In this document: positions 37,001 to 49,900 of the stretch, in pieces
Layout of the letters: each line of letters starts with the position of its first letter
Position numbering within the stretch: position 1 is the first letter of the stretch
Source of the DNA: Episyrphus balteatus
Lineage: Eukaryota > Arthropoda > Insecta > Diptera > Syrphidae
Length of the DNA: 64,000 nt
Assembly (NCBI RefSeq): GCF_945859705.1
Contig: NC_079134.1
Coordinates: 12,627,545 to 12,691,544 of the forward strand
Direction of reading: 5' to 3'
Position numbers and translations under genes: made by a program
The notes under the pieces: model-generated
What the model saw: only the letters and a program-made list of their open reading frames with translations
Told to the model about the DNA's origin: nothing
Databases searched by the model: none

Positions 37001-39409
37001 TCTTTCCCCTGTATATGGAGCGATAAAGAACTGGAGCAGCAAAACTGTTATACTTAGTAGGGAATCCACTATCCAGTTTCTTATAGAGATCAGTGGTTAT
37101 GCTTAGTTAAACTGTTATAAAACTGTTATACAATCAAATATTAGTCACAGAATTGCAATATAAGAAGGAAAAATTGTTATACTGTTATACAAGCGTGAAA
37201 TCTGTTTGTATGACTAGGCTATGCATCAAAGAGATCAAAGCCTCCAATTAAGATATCACACAAATTACAAAATGGGGGGATCAGTTGAGGGATTTAACTT
37301 AATAGATTGTACTGACAAATTAAATTCAACAACATTAAAGTTAGAATAGGTATTCAAAGTGTACTACCATTGTATTTATATATCATTGTTATTCATTCTC
37401 AAGACCCTTCGCCTCCCAACCCAGAAAAAGATCCTTCTCCCAAAAATTTATTTTTTCCTACCTCGTGATTATCGTACAAACAAAGCATCCTTCCTCCCCA
37501 GCTTATTGCTTTCAAAAAAATTTTAAGGTCATTTCGTCATGACATTATTGAAAGAAAGCCTCACATTCAATTCATTTTTCTGAAAAATAAGAGCTTTGTA
37601 TATAGAATTAGAGAAGGTTTAAGAGGTATTAGTTGCACAAAATTGCGTACACAAAGCTTTTTTTTTAATTTTTTCTTAAAAACCTATAAACTAGTACCTC
37701 GTAGAGCGAATGAATGCGCCTTCATTATAAAATTAAATAAAAAAATATTTATAACATTAAAAAATAAATTAAAAAAAGAACGTACTTCAAGTATTCCGAA
37801 AAAAAGTGGCCTTTATACGAGATATTTTTTTCAAAATTGATGTACAAAGTCCGCGATAGCGATACGTATCCATAAAAAAAACTTTTGGTCACTATAACGA
37901 AATAGTATAGGAAAATATAAAAATATTATTGTTTTTTTTTTTCAATAGACCTTAGCTTATAACAATTTTTATTATATAAACCATATTTTTTTTAAACACC
38001 AACCAACCCTATCCCAATAGTCTCCGTTTAAATAATTTTAAAATAGCCATTGATGATTTAAAAATTAATTTCAAACTAATTTGAGAGAAAGGTATGTCAG
38101 ATTGGGAACTGTGGACGGGACAATTCTCACATAGTTCACATATGCTTGAAACAAAATACAAAACATTAAAGTTTTGGTGGTTCATTTTGTAAAATATTAC
38201 ATTTTTTTTTTAATTTACAAAATCGATACAAAATTCATTGTATATGTACATCAAACTTTTAAATTTGCTTTTATATTATAGACAAAAAAAAAACATAAAT
38301 ATTATTTATCCCTTAAAAAAATATCCTTGACATTCATCTTTATAGGCCTTTTTCTATTGTACAGCTTCAAAAAAAAAAAAAAAAACAATTCTTTTGTTAA
38401 TATATTTTTTCCTATAAAACTATATTTACTCTATTGTATTTTTGATTTTTTTTACATATATATTGGTGCTTCTATCTCTTTCTCCCTAATTTCTTCTGGG
38501 AACTACTAACAATTTTTTTCATCAATAAAAATTATTTTTTTTTATTCTTTTACTATGTAAATATAAATTTCTTTTAATTTTTTTTTTGGAAATTAGTATA
38601 ATTAAATTTAGTGCTTAAGTTGTACATATATACTGTATAAAACCAAAAAAAGACAAACAAAGCTAGTCTAGAAAAAAAGGTATTTCGTAAACGCAGTCAT
38701 TATCATTCATTTAGTTTCGTTGTTTAAAAAAACAAACGACTTTCGAAAAAGAAACAAATTTTTTAAAAAATACTTCGTTAAAATAAAGTTCCAATGTCGT
38801 GTCTCTAGCGGGCAGAGCGCATGTGTTGGATGTTAAAAAAAAAAAAAAAAAAAAACTGAGCAAAAACTTCTGTTAGATTTTCGAAATTCCCATTTCAACA
38901 AAAAATTATACACACTTGTGAGAAAAGTTTCCCCTTCACAGTTCTCTTCAAATAAATAAAAAAAAAACTCTTAATAACGAATTCTTGTATATACACTAAT
39001 CACTGATTAAATGCCACCGTTTATTTTAAAATTATTTAAGCACCAAGACATAACCTCCCTTCCCCCCTCAAAAAAAAAAAAATCAACCTAGCAGACCTTT
39101 TAGAAAATTCCTCAAAAACACCCGTTTCCAACCTCAAAAATCCAAACCTAGCTTCTTCGAAAGGCATTTTATATGACCTTTCTTCAATTCCCAACTCTAG
39201 TTACACATCTTAAACTTAATTTCTATAAATTTAATACACACAAACACAAATATATATACGCACACACAAACACACACTCACACACACACATACTACCCCC
39301 CACTTCCATGCCCCTATATAAAATCAAAAAAATACAAAAATTATTATCGAAATAAGATCAAGAGTTATCCAGAACAAAAAATCTCCTATACATTACTCGT
39401 GATTTATAG
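34001..39409 (+). other. dpy: 5.4 kb very AT-rich intron
   Basis: Mostly A/T homopolymer and simple sequence. It contains a (GA)n run at 34558-34574, TGTTATAC-type motifs at 36840-37190, a 22-A run near 38837 preceded by a less AT-rich stub (38795-38835), and a CA-rich microsatellite at 39236-39292. No EGF/DPY reading frame with splice sites and no RNA gene recognised. The segment 36560-36780 is less AT-rich but I cannot assign it. Confidence 0.75.
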
Positions 39410-40213
39410 ACACCGAACAATGCCAGTCTGACAAGGATTGTCCAAGCGAGAAGGCATGCTTACAAGGACATTGCACCGATCCATGTGCAATGCGTGGTGC
39501 ATGCGGCGCAAACGCACTCTGCAAAACCGTCTTCCATCGACCGCGTTGTTCCTGTCCAAATTGTTTTATTGGTCGACCTGAAGTCGAATGCAAGCCAGAT
39601 CCTAAGTGTACCGATCTAACAACAACAACACCAAGAGATCCAACTCTTCAAGTTGCATGCTCAAATGATCAAGACTGCCCTGAAAATCTTCAGTGCAGTC
39701 CCTATGGCCAATGTACTGATCCATGTCAAAGCCCATCGTTCTCATGTGAAGGCAATAAGAAGTGTGAAACTAGACGTCATCGACCTGTTTGTGTATGCAA
39801 GTCGGGCTTTATTGTCAACGAATATGGAGAGTTGACATGTGCCCCAGAAAAGCGTGAATGCTATCGCGATGATGATTGTGCATCAAACATGGCCTGTACA
39901 GAGGGTAAATGTCGAAACCCATGTATTGTTCCAGTTGGCCGCCAAGCGGTGTGTAGCGAAAACAAATCATGTCAGGTACAAGATCATAGACCTGTTTGTA
40001 TATGCATGAAAGACTGTCAACCATCGATATCGATATGCTTGCGAGATACTGGCTGCCCAACGGGCTTGGCATGTAGAAATTATCAATGTGTAAATCCGTG
40101 TGATTTTGCACAGTGCGCCGCCAATTCACCATGCATTGTGGAGGATCATAAGCCAATCTGTAAATTCTGCCCACCTGGATTTATTGCTGATGCCCGGAAT
40201 GGATGTCAAAAAG
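39410..40213 (+). CDS. dpy: dumpy exon: DPY/EGF modules upstream of the repeat exon
   Basis: Exon of 804 nt (268 codons), phase 1-1. The order is a DPY (C-Q-S-D-K-D-C-P-S-E-K-A-C), an EGF (C-G-A-N-A-L-C), a Thr-rich linker (C-T-D-L-T-T-T-T-P-R-D-P), then DPY-EGF pairs with V-C-V-C-K-S-G-F and a final C-P-P-G-F-I-A-D module. The short TTTT linker foreshadows the Thr-rich exons downstream. The acceptor is GATTTATAG at 39409, with a weak pyrimidine tract; the donor is GTAAAA at 40214. Confidence 0.93.
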
Positions 40214-43200
40214 GTAAAAACAATACATAAAATCACACTGAAAACATGAAACCACAAAAAAAATTATATATATATACTACATACATATATATAAATATAT
40301 ATATAAACATAAAATATAGACCTTAAAGTGCAATATTTTAAATGTTTAAGTGAACAGGTCTAGAATTCTATATACTTTTTTTTTTGTTTTTTTTTTTTTC
40401 TCAAACATAAAATGTAGGCTCTCTATTACACCTATTTTGTAGAAAGATCAAAATTGTTTGTGGGCTTACAGGAGTACAAATTTAATATTTTTGTTTTAAT
40501 TAAATGTAAAGTATATTAAGTGTATCAATTGTTTATTATATTATATGTTTTCTGAAAAAAAAAAAAAAAAATATTTTCTGGTTATGATGAGGAGCGTTTG
40601 ATTTTTTTATAGGTGTATAATAATTTTACAATGACATCTATAAGAAATAATGTCATTTTGACACTTATTTTAACATTGTTTATTGTGTTATCAAAGTTAA
40701 GTTCTATTTCACCATACTTTTTATTTTGCCATATCTTGCTTTAGGCATTTTCAACACAAGGCCATACCAATTTAGTTGGAAGAACCACTCAGTTTCCTTT
40801 CACCAAAGTTCACCTCAGGAAAATGAAATGAAATTGTCAGCTTCACCACAGTAGTGATCCGCCTGTGGGAAATTTATTAAACTAAAATCAATAAGTTTAA
40901 TTTCACCATACTTTTTCTAAACTTGTCATTTTGACACATAAAAAACTGGAACACAGCTTATTTTATGCCAAGTGTGGTGAGTTTCATTATTATGTTTGTT
41001 TATCAGTTAGTCTTCAACATAAGAATGTAGGAAAACATTACCAGTCAGTTGATTTTCACCACACTGGTTCTTGAAAAAAAAATAGATAGTACAACATATA
41101 AACATCTTCTATGTCCCGTGTAGTAATTATTTACCAAACTTTTAAAATCAAAAATCCAACTTTGATTTTTCTACCATGTTTTTAATTTTTTCACATTCCT
41201 GTATGTATATCAATTTAACATGTGTCAAGAAACAATTAAAGTGTTTTTTTCCAACGAATTTGCTACTGATTTTTAAAATAATAATACGATACAAATTTCC
41301 AAGTTTAAGCGTTTTGAATGTCAATCAGGACTTTCACATATGTCAAACTTTTCCACACTTCTGCTGGATTAAAATGCTGAAAGTTAAACTTTAACAAACC
41401 ACCATATTGTATACCATTATAGTATCTTGAATATTCTTAACAGTGATCTGCCGCTCCAATTAAAACATTATGTGTGGTGAATAAAAACAAGGAAAACCAA
41501 AAGTTATTAAAATAGTCAAAATTATTGGTGAAATTTTGTCTACGCTCATGTTTGACATACAACAATTTGTTTGACGTTTATACATGAAATTCACCTCATT
41601 ATATTTTAGGTGCGATCAAACGCAGTAGATTCTTTAGGTCCTTGTAATCTTGCGAAGTGCAAACATAATTGTTTAGTCGTTTGTGTTTTGTATTGTTTCA
41701 TAATTTAGCAACCTTTTATTTTACTAACTCGTGTAAGGAAATAAAATACGTATATTGTTTATAGGTTCGACACAGACTGACTTCTTTTATTCTTTTCATC
41801 TTCTTATTCGGTAAAGGGAAATTATTTACAATGAGAAATTTATTTAAGGGAAATATTAACATGTATTTACAATATTTATATATATCTATAGATTGCACTA
41901 GTTAGGTTAGGGATTAATTACTTCACTTGCAAACCGAAATAGTTATTAAGGCCGTGTGTAAATTGCGTAAAAATTTTTCACCTTGGTCAGGTTTTGACAC
42001 TTGCGTGGTGAATAAAATGAGTTAAGATTTGTTCTGCTATCGAGCTGGATACAATTTCAACCAAGGTGAAAATTTTAACCCAAATTTTAAAGTAATTCAC
42101 ACACGACCAAATTATGGTGAAATTAGAACTAAACCTTATTGTTAATTAAGCGATGATGAGAAAGTGATGTAATTTCATGAATGAAACTACGATTGTAAGT
42201 GACTCAAAGAAAATACATCTATTTCACTCGATATAAAATCAATTAATTTTATAATGATCAATCTTTAACTGTCTAATCAAAAGTTTGACAGATGAAAAAA
42301 GATGAAAAGATTTCCTTCAAAAAATCAAACTCTCTTCAAAAAATCATTTTTTTTTGTTTCCTATGAATTAAAAAATACAACTGCATCCCATAAACAAAAA
42401 AACACACAACAAAACAAAAATTTTAGATAGAAACTCAACATATATACAAAAATTTAACCCTTTTCTTCAAAAATTATGTAAAAAAACCAAGCTTTTTCTG
42501 CTCTATTATATGTATATTTTCTAGGAAAGAAATCAAAAACCCTTTAAAAATCTTAACTTCCAAAAAACTACTATCTTCTCTCTCTGTGATCCCTTTTAAA
42601 CAATAAACACACATAATTCGTTAGCTTAAAACAAAACAAACAAGCCAAATAAAAAAGAGAGAAACTAAAACCCACGATTCATTTAAAAATTCTATATATA
42701 CAAGCACACAGCTTAGCTATATTAAAATTTTGAAAAAAATTAAACATAAACCAAAAAAAAACAAACAAAACAAAATTATCTAAAAACATTCACACACGCT
42801 CATGCTCACAAAAAAATATTAAACAAAAACTACCAAATTAAACAAAACAAAAAAAAAGTTTAACACTAAACAAATACACGCGTCTGCAATTAGAAATGAA
42901 TATTCACCACACCTTAATCACAGAGTCTGATTCAACAAATAAATTAACTGAACGATTCCAAAAATGAACACATTCAAGAACTAAAGATCATTTATAAATG
43001 AAATTCTGCATTTTTGTTTTTAGTTTTATTTTGACAATTTTATCTTAATTGATAGCAAATGTCTAAAGACTTGATATTATCATCTGGCTATGTTTCATTT
43101 ATCAAAATGAGAATAAGCCCCAAAAAATTGTAGAATATATTGAATTTCCTCACCACCACTTGACAGTGAGTGACAGGTGTCATAGATTGAAAATGGGGTT

Positions 43201-43996
43201 AATAGTTCAGAGTGAAACTCACCACGTATTACCTAAAACCCGTTTTCATAATGTTTCATGAGTGTATGATAACTCACTTAATCGCTTTCATTTTAAGGAA
43301 ACTGTTTTAAGAGCAGTCATAGGATTATTCACCACACTAGTCATCATACTAATAAACTTTTAAGTAGTTCATACCCCTGGTGAATAAGTATGGTAAATAA
43401 CCTTATGAGTGCTTTAGACGTCTAAGTCATTAACTAACTCTTCCCAAGGTTCAAATAAGGATCAAATTAAGCCTGAAGCTTTTAAGAACTGCTTACCTTC
43501 ACGATCTAGAACTTATGGAGCTGTCACTTTTTTAAGCTGTTATACTTATTTTCAAGCATTCAATCGCGTCATGACATTTGTTTTTTAAATTACTGAACGG
43601 TTTTCAACTTCTTTATCAAATTTTAATCTTTGATCTTGAATGTGTTCTCAAAAAAAAATAAAATAAAAGACTGCTCTGCATTTAACTTTGCTTTTGGAAA
43701 AGTTAAAAGCTTTCGTTAGAGATAACTTTAGTTGATATTTGTGTAAATAAAGTATTTATTTTTTAGTTTATTTAAATTTTCTATATAACCCTTTTTGTAC
43801 AGTTACTATAAGGCTATATGTAAATATATATTTAAAACTAATACATAACATTAATATTTTAACCAACAAACCAAATAAACAAAAAAAATATTAACATTTT
43901 ATCTGAAAGAATTTCCAAAACAAACCAAAAACAAAAACATAACAATAACTTAGTTTTATCAACCAATAATAGAAACAAAAATAATCAAATCCGCAG
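40214..43996 (+). other. dpy: 3.8 kb intron upstream of the giant repeat exon
   Basis: AT-rich and non-coding. It contains an AT microsatellite (40266-40315), a 17-A run near 40560, a recurring TTCACCAC/GTGGTGAA motif from about 40,700 to 43,380, a TGACAGGTGTCA palindrome at 43171, and long A/C-rich stretches (42370-42900). The 3' end is A-rich with hardly any pyrimidine tract before CCGCAG at 43996. Confidence 0.75.
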
Positions 43997-46900
43997 CAAC
44001 CCGCAACTGTACACAAGATTCGGACTGCAGTGAAACGCTCCAGTGTATCAAGGGCATTTGTGGTGACCCCTGTACAACTGGTTGTGGTGAATCTGCAATC
44101 TGTTTGGTGAAAGCACATAGGGTTTATTCATGTCAATGTGCACTTAATTTTACTGGTGATGCACATGTTAAGTGTGTTGCAATTCAAGAAACAACAACAG
44201 CAACAACTGTTAGATTAAGTAGTGTTAGTGTAGGGGAAGAACAAACAAAGACAACGGTAGCTATTGGTATTGGGGGGATTGAGACAACAACAACAATAGC
44301 ATATACGACATTAAATGACACTGAAATGCGTACAAAAGTGACAGATATAGAGGCAATTGATATAGGCCGCGGAGAGGGCACTTCGTCAACGGAAAGATTA
44401 CCGGTAACTTCTAGTGAACCTCCGGTTACTATCACAATACCATCAGGAGATATAGTAACCGAAACAATGGTTTCAAAAACTCGAACTTCAACTATAATGC
44501 CAACAACTAGTCGTGATGTAACTTCTGAAGCAACGACTACAGTTCCGTCAGATGGAACCATGATCCCAGAAACCACACCTGGAGTTGGTACTCAAAGAAC
44601 AACTACAATGCCAACAATAACTGGTCCTGAAGTAACTTCTGAAGCAACGACTACAGGTCCGTCAGAAGGAACCATGATCCCAGAAACCACACCTGCAGTT
44701 GGTACTCAAAGAACAACTACAATGCCAACAATAACTGGTCCTGAAGTAACTTCTGAAGCAACGACTACAGGTCCGTCAGAAGGAACCATGATCCCAGAAA
44801 CCACACCTGGAGTTGGTACTCAACGAACAACTACAATGCCAACAATAACTGGTCCTGAAGTAACTTCTGAAGCAACTACTACAGGTCCGTCAGAAGGAAC
44901 CATGATCCCAGAAACCACACCTGCAGTTGGTACTCAAAGAACAACTACAATGCCAACAATAACTGGTCCTGAAGTAACTTCTGAAGCAACGACTACAGGT
45001 CCGTCAGAAGGAACCATGATCCCAGAAACCACACCTGGAGTTGGTACTCAAAGAACAACTACAATGCCAACAATAACTGGTCCTGAAGTAACTTCTGAAG
45101 CAACGACTACAGGTCCGTCAGAAGGAACCATGATCCCAGAAACCACACCTGCAGTTGGTACTCAAAGAACAACTACAATGCCAACAATAACTGGTCCTGA
45201 AGTAACTTCTGAAGCAACGACTACAGGTCCGTCAGAAGGAACCATGATCCCAGAAACCACACCTGGAGTTGGTACTCAACGAACAACTACAATGCCAACA
45301 ATAACTGGTCCTGAAGTAACTTCTGAAGCAACTACTACAGGTCCGTCAGAAGGAACCATGATTCCAGAAACCACACCTGCAGTTGGTACTCAAAGAACAA
45401 CTACAATGCCAACAATAACTGGTCCTGAAGTAACTTCTGAAGCAACGACTACAGGTCCGTCAGAAGGAACCATGATCCCAGAAACCACACCTGGAGTTGG
45501 TACTCAACGAACAACTACAATGCCAACAATAACTGGTCCTGAAGTAACTTCTGAAGCAACTACTACAGGTCCGTCAGAAGGAACCATGATCCCAGAAACC
45601 ACACCTGGAGTTGGTACTCAACGAACAACTACAATGCCAACAATAACTGGTCCTGAAGTAACTTCTGAAGCAACTACTACAGGTCCGTCAGAAGGAACCA
45701 TGATCCCAGAAACCACACCTGCAGTTGGTACTCAAAGAACAACTACAATGCCAACAATAACTGGTCCTGAAGTAACTTCTGAAGCACCGACTACAGGTCC
45801 GTCAGAAGGAACTATGATCCCAGAAACCACACCTGCAGTTGGTACTCAAAGAACAACTACAATGCCAACAATAACTGGTCCTGAAGTAACTTCTGAAGCA
45901 ACGACTACAGGTCCGTCAGAAGGAACCATGATCCCAGAAACCACACCTGGAGTTGGTACTCAACGAACAACTACAATGCCAACAATAACTGGTCCTGAAG
46001 TAACTTCTGAAGCAACTACTACAGGTCCGTCAGAAGGAACCATGATCCCAGAAACCACACCTGCAGTTGGTACTCAAAGAACAACTACAATGCCAACAAT
46101 AACTGGTCCTGAAGTAACTTCTGAAGCAACGACTACAGGTCCGTCAGAAGGAACCATGATCCCAGAAACCACACCTGGAGTTGGTACTCAAAGAACAACT
46201 ACAATGCCAACAATAACTGGTCCTGAAGTAACTTCTGAAGCAACTACTACAGGTCCGTCAGAAGGAACCATGATCCCAGAAACCACACCTGGAGTTGGTA
46301 CTCAAAGAACAACTACAATGCCAACAATAACTGGTCCTGAAGTAACTTCTGAAGCAACGACTACAGGTCCGTCAGAAGGAACTATGATCACAGAAACCAC
46401 ACCTGCAGTTGGTACTCAAAGAACAACTACAATGCCAACAATAACTGGTCCTGAAGTAACTTCTGAAGCAACGACTACAGGTCCGTCAGAAGGAACCATG
46501 ATCCCAGAAACCACACCTGGAGTTGGTACTCAACGAACAACTACAATGCCAACAATAACTGGTCCTGAAGTAACTTCTGAAGCAACTACTACAGGTCCGT
46601 CAGAAGGAACCATGATCCCAGAAACCACACCTGCAGTTGGTACTCAAAGAACAACTACAATGCCAACAATAACTGGTCCTGAAGTAACTTCTGAAGCAAC
46701 GACTACAGGTCCGTCAGAAGGAACTATGATCCCAGAAACCACACCTGCAGTTGGTACTCAAAGAACAACTACAATGCCAACAATAACTGGTCCTGAAGTA
46801 ACTTCTGAAGCAACGACTACAGGTCCGTCAGAAGGAACCATGATCCCAGAAACCACACCTGGAGTTGGTACTCAACGAACAACTACAATGCCAACAATAA

Positions 46901-49900
46901 CTGGTCCTGAAGTAACTTCTGAAGCAACTACTACAGGTCCGTCAGAAGGAACCATGATCCCAGAAACCACACCTGCAGTTGGTACTCAAAGAACAACTAC
47001 AATGCCAACAATAACTGGTCCTGAAGTAACTTCTGAAGCAACGACTACAGGTCCGTCAGAAGGAACCATGATCCCAGAAACCACACCTGGAGTTGGTACT
47101 CAACGAACAACTACAATGCCAACAATAACTGGTCCTGAAGTAACTTCTGAAGCAACTACTACAGGTCCGTCAGAAGGAACCATGATCCCAGAAACCACAC
47201 CTGCAGTTGGTACTCAAAGAACAACTTCAATGCCAACAATAACTGGTCCTGAAGTAACTTCTGAAACAACGACTACAGGTCCGTCAGAAGGAACTATGAT
47301 CCCAGAAACCACACCTGCAGTTGGTACTCAACGAACAACTACAATGCCAACAATAACTGGTCCTGAAGTAACTTCTGAAGCAACGACTACAGGTCCGTCA
47401 GAAGGAACCATGATCCCAGAAACCACACCTGGAGTTGGTACTCAACGAACAACTACAATGCCAACAATAACTGGTCCTGAAGTAACTTCTGAAGCAACTA
47501 CTACAGGTCCGTCAGAAGGAACCATGATCCCAGAAACCACACCTGCAGTTGGTACTCAAAGAACAACTACAATGCCAACAATAACTGGTCCTGAAGTAAC
47601 TTCTGAAGCAACGACTACAGGTCCGTCAGAAGGAACCATGATCCCAGAAACCACACCTGGAGTTGGTACTCAACGAACAACTACAATGCCAACAATAACT
47701 GGTCCTGAAGTAACTTCTGAAGCAACGACTACAGGTCCGTCAGAAGGAACCATGATCCCAGAAACCACACCTGCAGTTGGTACTCAAAGAACAACTACAA
47801 TGCCAACAATAACTGGTCCTGAAGTAACTTCTGAAGCAACGACTACAGGTCCGTCAGAAGGAACCATGATCCCAGAAACCACACCTGGAGTTGGTACTCA
47901 ACGAACAACTACAATGCCAACAATAACTGGTCCTGAAGTAACTTCTGAAGCAACTACTACAGGTCCGTCAGAAGGAACCATGATCCCAGAAACCACACCT
48001 GCAGTTGGTACTCAAAGAACAACTACAATGCCAACAATAACTGGTCCTGAAGTAACTTCTGAAGCAACTACTACAGGTCCGTCAGAAGGAACCATGATCC
48101 CAGAAACCACACCTGCAGTTGGTACTCAAAGAACAACTACAATGCCAACAATAACTGGTCCTGAAGTAACTTCTGAAGCAACTACTACAGGTCCGTCAGA
48201 AGGAACCATGATCCCAGAAACCACACCTGGAGTTGGTACTCAAAGAACAACTACAATGCCAACAATAACTGGTCCTGAAGTAACTTCCGAAGCAACGACT
48301 ACAGGTCCGTCAGAAGGAACCATGATGCCAGAAACCACACCTGGAGTTGGTACTCAACGAACAACTACAATGCCAACAATAACTGGTCCTGAAGTAACTT
48401 CTGAAGCAACGACTACAGGTCCGTCAGAAGGAACTATGATCCCAGAAACCACACCTGCAGTTGGTACTCAAAGAACAACTACAATGCCAACAATAACTGG
48501 TCCTGAAGTAACTTCTGAAGCAACGACTACAGGTCCGTCAGAAGGAACCATGATCCCAGAAACCACATCTGGAGTTGGTACTCAACGAACAACTACAATG
48601 CCAACAATAACTTCTGAAGCAACGACTACAGGTCCGTCAGAAGGAACTATGATCCCAGAAACCACACCTGCAGTTGGTACTCAAAGAACAACTACAATGC
48701 CAACAATAACTGGTCCTGAAGTAACTTCTGAAGCAACGACTACAGGTCCGTCAGAAGGAACCATGATCCCAGAAACCACACCTGGAGTTGGTACTCAACG
48801 AACAACTACAATGCCAACAATAACTGGTCCTGAAGTAACTTCTGAAGCAACGACTACAGGTCCGTCAGAAGGAACTATGATCCCAGAAACCACACCTGCA
48901 GTTGGTACTCAAAGAACAACTACAATGCCAACAATAACTGGTCCTAAAGTAACTTCTGAAGCAACGACTACAGGTCCGTCAGAAGGAACCATGATCCCAG
49001 AAACCACACCTGGAGTTGGTACTCAACGAACAACTACAATGCAAACAATAACTGGTCCTGAAGTAACTTCTGAAGCAACTACTACAGGTCCGTCAGAAGG
49101 AACCATGATCCCAGAAACCACACCTGCAGTTGGTACTCAAAGAACAACTACAATGCCAACAATAACTGGTCCTGAAGTAACTTCTGAAGCAACGACTACA
49201 GGTCCGTCAGAAGGAACCATGATCCCAGAAACCACACCTGGAGTTGGTACTCAACGAACAACTACAATGCCAACAATAACTGGTCCTGAAGTAACTTCTG
49301 AAGCAACGACTACAGGTCCGTCAGAAGGAACTATGATCCCAGAAACCACACCTGCAGTTGGTACTCAAAGAACAACTACAATGCCAACAATAACTGGTCC
49401 TGAAGTAACTTCTGAAGCAACTACTACAGGTCCGTCAGAAGGAACCATGATCCCAGAAACCACACCTGCAGTTGGTACTCAAAGAACAACTACAATGCCA
49501 ACAATAACTGGTCCTGAAGTAACTTCTGAAGCAACGACTACAGGTCCGTCAGAAGGAACCATGATCCCAGAAACCACACCTGGAGTTGGTACTCAACGAA
49601 CAACTACAATGCCAACAATAACTGGTCCTGAAGTAACTTCTGAAGCAACGACTACAGGTCCGTCAGAAGGAACCATGATCCCAGAAACCACACCTGCAGT
49701 TGGTACTCAAAGAACAACTACAATGCCAACAATAACTGGTCCTGAAGTAACTTCTGAAGCAACGACTACAGGTCCGTCAGAAGGAACCATGATCCCAGAA
49801 ACCACACCTGCAGTTGGTACTCAAAGAACAACTACAATGCCAACAATAACTGGTCCTGAAGTAACTTCTGAAGCAACGACTACAGGTCCGTCAGAAGGAA

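Noticed and set aside
38795..38860. Possible retroposed RNA (less AT-rich stub followed by 22 A)
   Set aside because: Too short to identify and no target-site duplication seen; poly-A runs are common in this intron.
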